DNA of 20,584 nucleotides, taken from Porogramme epimiltina. Lineage: Eukaryota > Basidiomycota > Agaricomycetes > Polyporales > Polyporaceae. A program made the position numbers and the translations under genes. Shown in pieces: positions 1 through 8,500 of the stretch. A model generated the notes under the pieces. That model did no database searches. It worked only from the letters and a program-made list of their open reading frames with translations, and was not told the origin of the DNA. The DNA is taken from positions 1 to 20,584 of the forward strand of contig FTLJ01000445.1 in the NCBI GenBank assembly GCA_900155495.1, written 5' to 3'. How positions within the stretch are numbered: position 1 is the stretch's first letter; each line of letters begins with the position of its first letter.

Positions 1-1920
1 CAGCGATCCGCTGTACGGGACGACCATGTAGGAGGGGACGCGGTCCCCGCGGCGTTCCTGGACCTCGCGAATGACGTCATCGGGATTAACGAGCGCGCCT
101 GCGAATCGCGAGAGAATGCTCTCGCGCTCCCCGCGCGCGCGCTCGCCTTCGGTGACCTGTTTGAAGAGTAGGTGGGAGGCCACCGTGTCTTCGACGATGG
201 TGCCGTCCGCGCGACGTTGGATGCCGCGAATGGAGTTCCCGACGGCGTTCATCCATTCAATCCAGCGCGCGGGCGGGTCGCTACCATGCGGGGGCGACGG
301 CTTTGCCTTCCCGCCTTTTCGCGGCGCGCGTCCGCGCCCGATGTCGAACCAGGCTGGCGAGTGCCAGTTCGACAGCAGCCATTGCTGCGCAGGGGTGCGG
401 TCCTGGTGCTTGCGCTGATTCGCCGCGTTGCTCCACGACCGTATCTGGCCGACGAGCTGTCGGCCGTTGGCCTCGTCCTGCGCGAGGCTCGTGAATTGTT
501 TTAGCGCCCCGATGTCCTCGGGCATCTCGTCCGGGGCGGTGACGCTCGTGGCGGCAGTGCTGGGGGCAGTGCTGCTTCCGCCACTGGGCGAGTGGGGCGC
601 GGGCGCGCGCGATCGCGATGGTCCCGCGCCGTTGGCATCGCGGGGTCGGGTCCTGGCATGCCTCGACGAGTTGATGAACTCGTCGACTCGTCGGTCGTAT
701 TCGTCGTTGTCCCAGCTGCCCATAGTGTCGTATGGGTAGTCACGGGGGTGGCGGTCTCCCCGGACTGGTGGCCCCCACGGCGGGTAGTACCCGCCGTACG
801 GCGGGGGTGCCCCGTAGTATCCAGCGTGTGGCGGGTGATGGGCGTACCAATTCCCCTGCGTTGCCCCTCCCCCTCTGTACGGCACTCCAGCCGTACCGCC
901 ACGGGGATGAGGTGCGCCCACACCCCTCTCGGCGGGGTGCGAGCGCCGCGGCGACGCCGATCGACGGTCGTCTCCGCGACCATTCGAGCGCGCGCGGCGC
1001 TTTTCGTTCCTGCGTCGCTCGCGCTCCTCGTCCCCCATCTCCACGTCCGCGTCGCGTCCGTCCCCGCGCCGTCCCTTCCGTCTCTCCTGTCGGCCGCGCA
1101 GGTCGCGCTCGCGGTCGTCGTCCGCCTTGTCCGGTCCGCGGTCAGGGCGCGCGCGTGCGCCGTGCTCGCGCGCTTGCGCGGGTGGCTGAGCCCGCGCGAC
1201 CGGTTCCGGGCCGGCCTGCGTTCCGCGCCCTTCCAGGACAGCGCGCTGCCTCTGCAGATCCCGTCGATTGGGCTCCTCGGCTTCCCTGACCCGCCGGTGC
1301 CATTCTTGCATCATGGCGCGGGCCTCTCCCAACTCGGGGGGGTTGATGTCCGCGCTGTCGATCAGCATGGGAGGTCCGCCGACCTCGTCGCCCAGCAGGT
1401 CCAGGCCGTGGGCCATCCGCAGTTGCCGGACGGTGTCGCGCAGTCGTCCCAGCTCGTGGTCCTGCTCGCGGACACGCTCCGCGAGCCCCGCTATCACCTG
1501 CCGTGGGCCGCTGGGGTCCTCGGGAGCCTCCGCCCGCGCGAGGTCGGCCATGGCGAGCGCGTGGCCTTCCGTGAGGCCCACGCGCCTTCCTTCCGCGAGG
1601 CCGCGGTCGTAGTCTTCTTTGATCAGCCGCGCGCGCGCATCCTGGAGGGATGCGCAGCCAAGGCGGTCGGCCGCGTCGATGTGGTCTAGATACGCGGAGC
1701 ACATCACACACCCGTGGGGGTGCGCGCACGTGCGCTGCTCCGCGTGGGCCACCCAGGGGACCGCCTGTATGGGCCTCATGTCGTTGGGCTCCGACGTAGC
1801 GGCCGTGTCGTCCACACGCGGCTCGTCGTTGTCGGGGCGGGGTTTTTCCTTGCCCCGTTTTTTGCGGGTCGAGCCGTCGCGGTTCGTCCCTCTGTTCTTG
1901 TTTTGATCGTCGTTCGCCAT
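1..1920 (-). CDS. Third ORF of the retrotransposon, unknown function (partial, runs off left edge)
   Basis: I read this frame triplet by triplet: there is no stop from the ATG at 1918-1920 to base 1 (640 codons). An in-frame ATG at 2032-2034 could extend it by 38 codons. I do not recognise the protein. Residues 1-60 are charged. A Cys/His cluster follows (C65, C71, C74, C89; H67, H69, H80), spaced CX5CX2CX14C and possibly metal-binding. Residues about 115-170 look like heptad coiled coil. Residues 200-340 are Arg/Asp/Glu-rich and probably disordered, and 341-400 are Gly/Pro/Tyr-rich. From about 461 the composition becomes globular, with Trp-rich segments (WLLSNWH, ARWIEWMNAVGNSI). It lies in the pol frame, 150 nt after the pol TAA, in the position where an env-like or accessory ORF sits in some retroelements. 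No signal peptide or membrane segment is visible in the part seen, which argues against an envelope protein. A Gag-like structural role is possible but unproven. Confidence 0.75.
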   Translation of the reverse strand, partial: MANDDQNKNRGTNRDGSTRKKRGKEKPRPDNDEPRVDDTAATSEPNDMRPIQAVPWVAHAEQRTCAHPHGCVMCSAYLDHIDAADRLGCASLQDARARLIKEDYDRGLAEGRRVGLTEGHALAMADLARAEAPEDPSGPRQVIAGLAERVREQDHELGRLRDTVRQLRMAHGLDLLGDEVGGPPMLIDSADINPPELGEARAMMQEWHRRVREAEEPNRRDLQRQRAVLEGRGTQAGPEPVARAQPPAQAREHGARARPDRGPDKADDDRERDLRGRQERRKGRRGDGRDADVEMGDEERERRRNEKRRARSNGRGDDRRSASPRRSHPAERGVGAPHPRGGTAGVPYRGGGATQGNWYAHHPPHAGYYGAPPPYGGYYPPWGPPVRGDRHPRDYPYDTMGSWDNDEYDRRVDEFINSSRHARTRPRDANGAGPSRSRAPAPHSPSGGSSTAPSTAATSVTAPDEMPEDIGALKQFTSLAQDEANGRQLVGQIRSWSNAANQRKHQDRTPAQQWLLSNWHSPAWFDIGRGRAPRKGGKAKPSPPHGSDPPARWIEWMNAVGNSIRGIQRRADGTIVEDTVASHLLFKQVTEGERARGERESILSRFAGALVNPDDVIREVQERRGDRVPSYMVVPYSGSL

Positions 1921-2070
1921 ATCGAGCTGTAGCGAAGCGTGGGGAGCGCGCAGTTTAGGTTGGGCAATATACTGCACTGGGGAAGTGAGGGAAGTTTGAT
2001 GGCCTCGATGGTGCCTAGTGATGGCAGATTCCATCGGGAATAACTGTACAGTTGAGTGGCGTTGGGCAGA

Positions 2071-5000
2071 TTACTCAGCAGCCTCCCGAGCGCGGCGGCT
2101 CGGCACCTTCCGTCGTTTCCCACGGCCGAGGTCCCCTTCGGGCAGCTCGGAGTCCTGTCCCGGTCCAGAGCCGGGGACTTCGTTCCCGGTGTCGCCGGGC
2201 CCGCTTGTTGGAGCGGTTGTGGCGGTGGCTGGGCCCAGCGCGGTCCCGTGACTGGACGCGTCTCGCGGCGCGTCCGCGCGCAGCCTACCAACCGCCGGGG
2301 TACCAGGTGCGCCGCGGCGAGGCAATGACCGCCAGTGGGAGACTCCCACTAGGTCAAAATAATTGGACACTGCTTCCAGTTCTTTTACAGTGGACCAGGG
2401 CTCCCATGAGGTGTCGCCCGATGTCCACTGCACCAAGAACCTGACGGAGCCCCCATCCCATTCGTGGGCGACAATGTCGTCCACGAGATATTCTCGTTCG
2501 GGGTCGTCCCCAAAATCATAGAAGACGTGTGCCTCACGATGAGGGAATACCTCGTCGTCATTCGGCTCGTGCCGGCGAAGTCGCGACACGTGGAATCGCG
2601 GGTGAATGCGTCGCCGCTTCAGGTCGGGCGGCAGGTCAAGCGTGTATGTGGAGGACGCGGGATGCGCCTCCACGATCTTGTATGGCCCAATGAATTTGGG
2701 CATTAGTTTCCTCGCCCGGCCCTTGGGCATCGAGAGGTTTGCCGTAGCCAGGTACGCGAGTTTACCCACGGCAAAGTCTGGTTCCGTCTCGTCGGGGTTC
2801 TCGCTCCGGCGCCGTTGGTTCGCGTAGTGCGTCTGCACCACGCGGCTCGCGATCAGCGCGTCGTGCGCCTCGAGCATGTTGTTCAGCGCGCGCTCTGCAA
2901 AGTCGCGCACGCCAGGCATTACAGCCTCGTCGCGAACTTCGCGGATCATTGAGGGAAGGTAACCGTACGTCAATTCAAACGGCGCAAAGCCTGTCGACGC
3001 ATTGCGGCTCGAGTTCACCGCGAACTCGACCAGTGGCAATTTGGCGGCCCAGTCCGTTTGGTCAGGGCGCACCATTGCGCGCAGTACTTGGGACACTGTC
3101 TGTACTGCGCGCTCGGTAGTGCCGTCAGTCTGGGGGTGGAACGCAGTCGACATCAGTAGTCGGCTGCCGAGGATGCGGTGCACCTCGCGCCAGAACTTGG
3201 CGGTGAACTTGGGGTCGCGGTCGCTGACGATAGTGGCCGGGATACCGTGGTGGCGAACTATTTCGGAAATAAATATTTCCGCGAGCTCGCTCGCCCTGGT
3301 AGCCACGCATATGGCGATTAGGTGGGCATGGCCGCCCATGCGGCACATAATTACCCATACGTAATCCTTACCGCCGGACGGCGTGAACGGTCCGACGAAG
3401 TCCATCGAAATGTGTAGCCACATCCGTTCCGGGATGTCCAGGTGATGCATGAGCCCTGGGGGCACCTGCTTGGACGCCTTGGTCGTCTGGCACACACCAC
3501 ACGACTTGCAGAATTTTCCTATGTCGCGGCCCATGGTGGGCCACCAATAGTATCTGCGAGTGTAGTCACTCGTCCGGCGGAGCCCGAGATGCCCGATGGT
3601 CTGATGCACACAGTCGAGGATGATCTCGACTAACTTCCGCTTTCCCACCTTCCCGTTAGGGATATACAGCACGCGCATCTCCGGTTTGGGGTGATGGAAA
3701 ATGAGCCCATTACGCACCACGAACAGCGCGTGGTGTGTGGGTTCAGCGAGGATTTTCCTCGCGAGTGCATCGTTCGGGTAGTTACGCTTGACGTCGTCGA
3801 CAATGTCGACTTGTCCTTGCATAATAGCGTTCAGCGCGTGGTCACTAAACGCTGACTCTCCCACCGTGGGGTCCAAGTCGACCTCCCCGGTGGGATCGGA
3901 CGGCGTGCTAGCGGATCCGGCGGCTAATTCGGCCGCCTCCACCTCGCGCGACTCCTTCGCGTCGGCCACGCGCTGCGCGCGAAGTTCTGCCACTCGCGCG
4001 TTGGATAGTTCCTCCCCCGCCGGATTGAGCCGAGCGTCGGCGTTCACGTAGTCGTACGGGGGGTGCTCGGCGTCGGCGTCTTCGCTATTATAGAACCGCG
4101 ACAGCGCGTCGGCGACACGGTTGGTGTCGCCCGCCACATGGACCACCTCATAGTCAAATCGACTGAGGTACTCAATCCATCGCGATAGGCGAGGTGGCAC
4201 GCTCGACTTTGTAGTTAAGAATAATAGCGCGCGGTGATCTGTGATTACCGTGAAGTGCCGCCCCATGAGCTTGTCATGCCATTTCATCAGGGCTTCTACC
4301 ACCGCGAGCGCTTCCGTCTCGAAGGTGAAGTAGGAATGCTGTGCCGTCGTGAATTTCTTCGACATGAAGCCGGCCGGTCGGCAGTTGTGCCAAGCCGGGC
4401 CCTGACCGTATACTGCTCCGACGCCAGACGTCGAAGCGTCCGTAATTACCCAAATTGGGTCGGGGTTACGATGGTCAATAGGCTTCAGTATTGGCACCTT
4501 GCACGCGAGAGCCTTCACACTCTCGAAGCACTTCTCGTGCAGTGGGCGCCAATCGAAGGCTTGCCCGTTTCGGGTAATTGCGGACAGCGGTCCGGTGTAC
4601 ATGGACACCTCGGGCATGAAATGCGCGAGGTATTGTACCAGTCCGAGAAAGCGTTGGACATCGTGGTAATTACGCGGACGCGGCCAGTTGCGCACTCTGG
4701 CCATCTTGTCAAGGTCCGCGTGCAGTCCGAGATGGTCGATCAGGTGACCTAGGCAGTCCATTGAGTCTGCCAGTATATTCACCTTCTTACGGCTCAGGAA
4801 CATGTGGTGTTCACGGAGCTTCGTAAGAACCCATCGTACGTGCGAGACGTGATCGCTAAGGGTGTCCGAGAAGATAAAAATATCATCTAGGTACACGTGC
4901 ACTGACCGAGATATTTGATCTCGGAATAAATGGGTCATTAGCCGCTGGAACGTCGAGGGCGCGTTGCAGTCGCCCTGCTGCATAACGCGACTGTAGTACG

Positions 5001-5556
5001 TTCCGTAGATTGTGGCGAAAGCAGTTTTCGCCACATCGTCATCTTCTATTCGCGTCTGCTCGTACGCGTCGGACATGTCGAGCTTCGTGCGATATTTCGC
5101 GCGAGCTACGTCATCTCGGATATTGTCTTGATCCGGGAATGGGGTGACGTCTTTGACGGTGTTGTCATTCCGTAATCGTAAGTCGACTACCGTTCGTAGT
5201 CGACCATCCTTTTTGTATACGCATAGTAGCGGCGCTGCCTGGTCGGTGCGGCACGGCACCCACCATCCCGCCTTAGTGTATCTTTCGATTTTTTCTATTA
5301 GTTCTGGCTTCAATACCTCCGGGCATCTCGGCAAGTGGTAGTTGTACCGCTTGCCCTGCTCGATGATTGGTATTGAATGGTTTACTTCGCGGAATGGAGG
5401 TAATTCCGGGGGTACTGGCTGGAGGAGATCGTTGAATTCCTCCAGCAGTTGTGCACGAATGCGTGCCATCTCTGCCGACTCATCGTCCGCCGGCGAAACG
5501 TCCTTGGTTTCGCCGCGCCTCAACTGAGCGTCTGCGTGCGTGTGCGGCGTTGGTAG
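2071..5556 (-). CDS. pol: Pol polyprotein: reverse transcriptase, RNase H, integrase, chromodomain
   Basis: Copies element RNA into DNA and inserts it. Numbering here counts from the TTG at 5523. The RT covers about residues 40-240, with a VYLDD active site (Y211, D213, D214) and the motif MQQGDCNAPSTFQ in place of the usual MPFGLxNAPxTFQ. RNase H follows, with ITDAS (D362), FETEALAVVEAL, TDHRALL and DTNRVADALSR. The integrase has an HX4H..CX2C zinc finger (HQTIGH, CKSCGVC) and DDE residues in MDFVGPF (about D708), VSDRDPKF (about D768) and DGTTERA (about E804), then a GPY/F segment (FIGPYKIVE). A chromodomain lies at about 1008-1050 (EYLVDDIV..FLVQWTSGDTSWEP), followed by a Pro/Gly-rich tail. 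The stop is TAA at 2073-2071. No ATG lies near the start: the frame continues from the gag UGA, and the first in-frame ATG is at 5469, 88 nt past that stop. Expression is therefore probably by readthrough; reinitiation at 5469 is the alternative. Confidence 0.95.
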   Translation of the reverse strand, partial: LPTPHTHADAQLRRGETKDVSPADDESAEMARIRAQLLEEFNDLLQPVPPELPPFREVNHSIPIIEQGKRYNYHLPRCPEVLKPELIEKIERYTKAGWWVPCRTDQAAPLLCVYKKDGRLRTVVDLRLRNDNTVKDVTPFPDQDNIRDDVARAKYRTKLDMSDAYEQTRIEDDDVAKTAFATIYGTYYSRVMQQGDCNAPSTFQRLMTHLFRDQISRSVHVYLDDIFIFSDTLSDHVSHVRWVLTKLREHHMFLSRKKVNILADSMDCLGHLIDHLGLHADLDKMARVRNWPRPRNYHDVQRFLGLVQYLAHFMPEVSMYTGPLSAITRNGQAFDWRPLHEKCFESVKALACKVPILKPIDHRNPDPIWVITDASTSGVGAVYGQGPAWHNCRPAGFMSKKFTTAQHSYFTFETEALAVVEALMKWHDKLMGRHFTVITDHRALLFLTTKSSVPPRLSRWIEYLSRFDYEVVHVAGDTNRVADALSRFYNSEDADAEHPPYDYVNADARLNPAGEELSNARVAELRAQRVADAKESREVEAAELAAGSASTPSDPTGEVDLDPTVGESAFSDHALNAIMQGQVDIVDDVKRNYPNDALARKILAEPTHHALFVVRNGLIFHHPKPEMRVLYIPNGKVGKRKLVEIILDCVHQTIGHLGLRRTSDYTRRYYWWPTMGRDIGKFCKSCGVCQTTKASKQVPPGLMHHLDIPERMWLHISMDFVGPFTPSGGKDYVWVIMCRMGGHAHLIAICVATRASELAEIFISEIVRHHGIPATIVSDRDPKFTAKFWREVHRILGSRLLMSTAFHPQTDGTTERAVQTVSQVLRAMVRPDQTDWAAKLPLVEFAVNSSRNASTGFAPFELTYGYLPSMIREVRDEAVMPGVRDFAERALNNMLEAHDALIASRVVQTHYANQRRRSENPDETEPDFAVGKLAYLATANLSMPKGRARKLMPKFIGPYKIVEAHPASSTYTLDLPPDLKRRRIHPRFHVSRLRRHEPNDDEVFPHREAHVFYDFGDDPEREYLVDDIVAHEWDGGSVRFLVQWTSGDTSWEPWSTVKELEAVSNYFDLVGVSHWRSLPRRGAPGTPAVGRLRADAPRDASSHGTALGPATATTAPTSGPGDTGNEVPGSGPGQDSELPEGDLGRGKRRKVPSRRAREAAE
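5491..5515 (-). promoter_or_regulatory. Perfect 9-bp RNA hairpin downstream of the gag stop
   Basis: On the coding strand CGGCGAAAC, a 7-nt loop (CAAGGAC) and GTTTCGCCG form a perfect 9-bp stem. The arms are 5507-5515 and 5491-5499 in window coordinates. The stem begins about 41 nt after the UGA. It could promote readthrough, but the distance is larger than in the compact murine leukaemia virus type of signal. It also lies in coding sequence, so chance is possible. Confidence 0.45.
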
Positions 5557-5559
5557 TCA
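5554..5559 (-). promoter_or_regulatory. Probable stop-codon readthrough site (UGA CUA) between gag and pol
   Basis: The gag frame ends AAC-TGA-CTA-CCA and pol continues in the same frame with no further stop. UGA followed by CUA is an established leaky context for eukaryotic ribosomes, known from alphaviruses and from several cellular readthrough genes. No ATG lies between this stop and 5469. Readthrough here would give a Gag-PR-Pol fusion at low ratio, doing the job that frameshifting does in other retroelements. The sequence context is seen directly; its use is inferred. Confidence 0.7.
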
Positions 5560-8500
5560 GTTGCCTTTTGTGGCAGTGGCGGTGGGGCGCGCGGTCGCGC
5601 GAGGGGTCCGTCGCGCCGCGGCGCGCTCCTCCTCCGCGGGGGCGAGTGTGATGATCTCATCCCCCGCGATGCGCACTGCCCCTCGGCTGAAGTCCAGTTG
5701 GACATTGTATTTTCGCATGAACGGTGTCCCCAACACCGCGTCGTACCTGTCCAAGTTGACGATGTCGAAATAGACATCGTCGGCGAACTTCCCCGCAACC
5801 ACGGGAACCTTAGTCCCGTAGTTGATGCGCGATCGGCTACCAACGCATCCTAGTTGCAGGATCGCGGGATTTTCCAGCTCGAATTTGGGGACCTTCGCCA
5901 CCGCGGCGAAGTCAGGGCTGAGGGAGTCTGTTGTACTCCCCGAATCGAACAGTACCAATGCCTCCAATCCATTTATTCTCACGTAGGATGTGAGGCAGGC
6001 CTGGTCGCGAGGCGGCACCGTAGGCCGGCGGCCCGATCGCGCGCGCGTTACCACTGTGGGCGCGCTTGCTTCTGCCGGCGCGCGCATTGACATAATTCGC
6101 ATTGCGCGCATTTCCACGTCTTCGGGTGAGTCTACACGGGCGCGCTGCCCGTGTCCCTCCCCCTCTCGAGTGCGCTCGCTCTCGGGGTCATTCTTCAGTG
6201 CGTCCAGCAGGACCACCGGTCCCGCGGTGACGACCAGGTCATCTGGAAACCCTATGCACGCGAAGCCGTCCTCGCGCTCGTAGGTCGTTATTCCACGGGC
6301 CGTTTGGTGTTCCGTTACGCGATCCCGGACGCGCGCGCGGTGCGCGTCTGCATCGCGCTCTGCTGCTGTCCCCGCGCCTCTGTATGCTTCGCGCTCCCGC
6401 GTAAGCGCGATCGCGAGCTGCGTCGCGTAGTAGTTGCCTTCCACGCGCGCGCGCGCCCATGCCTCGCGCGCGCGCGACAATTGTGCTTCGCGCTCTCCCA
6501 AGGCCGTGCGCAGTGTGTGGGTGAGGCGCACCCACTCATTCTCGTCCTTTGGTACCTGTCCCCGCGGGGGAACTGGCGTATCATTATCTGACCCGTCGCA
6601 CGAGCTGCCTTGCAACTCGGGCATGTCATCGTAGTCGTCCGATTCGCCGTCGGACTCTTCGTCCTTGAACTGTTCGTTCGAGCAAATCATTTCCCAATAC
6701 GCGCGCGGGGCCATAGGGTCCCCTTGTGCAGTATCGAGGAAGTCGCTCGTGAAATGCATCCAGTCGTAGCGTTCCTCTTCGGGCTCAGAGTCATGCGCGG
6801 CTGTCATGGGAGGCGAGTATGCCTCCCACTCATCCTCTTGCCTTCCCCCATCCTCGGATGATGGGGGTGCATCCATCCCCCATAATTTATCTATATCGTC
6901 CTCGTAGTACGACTGGACGCGCATGCCACCGTACCAGACGAGCGGGTCCTCCGTCTCGTCTTCGAATCGGTCCGCAATGTCCTCGTCGGGGTCGTATTGG
7001 GACCCCTCGAAGTGGTCCATTGCGTCATCATATTCCTCCTCCGCTGCCCACATCTGCGATGCTTCCGTGATCGCGTCAGCCGCGGTCTCCTCGTCCGCGG
7101 TGGCTGTGCCAGCCTCCTCCGTCGGCGCTTCTTCATCGTCCGACCGGTCATCAACTACGCGGGCGGCACGTAGATTCGGTGCATCCTTTTGGGGGCACGC
7201 ACTTGCTATGTGCCCCATGTTGCCGCACGCATAACATTTTATGTCTTTGCGATCAGCGGGCCCAGTGCCGACTGTACCACCACTCGGCTTGGGGCCGGAC
7301 CGGGCAGGAGCGGTGCTCGGGGCGCTTCGCGGGGGGCCTACGGGCCGTGGCGCCTGATGGGGCGCATTCGTCTCCGCGCTGCGGGGATTATGATCCCGCC
7401 TGGGCGGTGAGTATCTCCGCTGGTTTTGGTAAGTGCGAGGTGGCTGTGTGCCCGTACTCGCCGCCTGTCGCGGGCGCTCGTTCGTAGCCCGCCGGTGGCG
7501 GTCCCGTGGGTCGCGACGGTCGCTCGCGCCCGCGCCCGTGGTTGGGGGTTTGCGCGCGCGATACTCATTAGCAGTGCGCAGACTGCTTTCGACGTCAAGC
7601 GCGGCCGTGCGGAGCTCGCGCGGGGTCGATCCCTCGACTGACACCTGTCGCGTCACAAACAACAGGTACCCTAGTCGCTCGGGGAGCGCTTCGGCGAACC
7701 GTTTGTTGAAGGTATACACATCTGGCGCGACGGGCATTCGTCGCGCGTGCTTGATGAGGTCATCCCACAAGCCAGCGATGCCGCTAGCTTCACTCCACTT
7801 CACCGCGCGGAACTCTTCCGCGGCTTGGCGAGCCGTTGATCGGTGTATGAAACGCTTGTACATTGCACACACTGCGTCCTCGAACGTCCATCGCCTGCCG
7901 GCCCCGCGGACATCGTCAACTACAGCGTTGAACCATTCTAGGGCGTGCCCTTTCAAGCACTGACCCATGACGTCGATGCGGATGGGGTCCGCATCATCGC
8001 CGGTCAGCCGACTCAGGTACAGCCACCTGAGCAGTATTTTCAGCCACGCGATGAGGCCAAGCGCGTCATCATCGCCGTCGTATAGGTTCGTAGTATACGC
8101 GTTCTTTAAGTTCTTTAGCCCCACCGCGTCCGGGGGATCGAACGCGAGCCGGGCACGGATGATGCGGCGAATTTCCGCAAGTTGGCGCCGGAGGTACTTG
8201 GATTCCGGGTCATGCCCTTGCGGCGTGATCTCGAGCGGATCGTCATCGTCATGCAAGTAATCGGGGGTTTCATCCCGCTTACGCTGTCCGTCACCGCGCC
8301 GACGAGGGAAGTCCTCGTCCTCATCTTCGGAGTTCGAGCCTCCCGAAGGGGGTCCTCCATCGGGCGGTCCGCCAGGCGGGCCATTACCCCGCCTCCCCGC
8401 GCCACCGCCACTGCCGTGATTCGGTAAGTCGTCTCGACCGCGGCGGTTCTCTTGTCTGCCTGGGCGCAGGCTGTCATCGCCGTCGCCGTCACTATCTCCT

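Noticed and set aside
592..1689. 365-codon ORF on the plus strand
   Set aside because: It lies antisense to the third retrotransposon ORF in very GC-rich DNA where stops are rare. Its composition is low-complexity Arg/Val/Pro with no recognisable domain.
2071..2073. Readthrough of the pol UAA into ORF3
   Set aside because: The context (GAG TAA TCT) is not a known leaky one and UAA is the tightest stop. ORF3 also has its own ATG codons.
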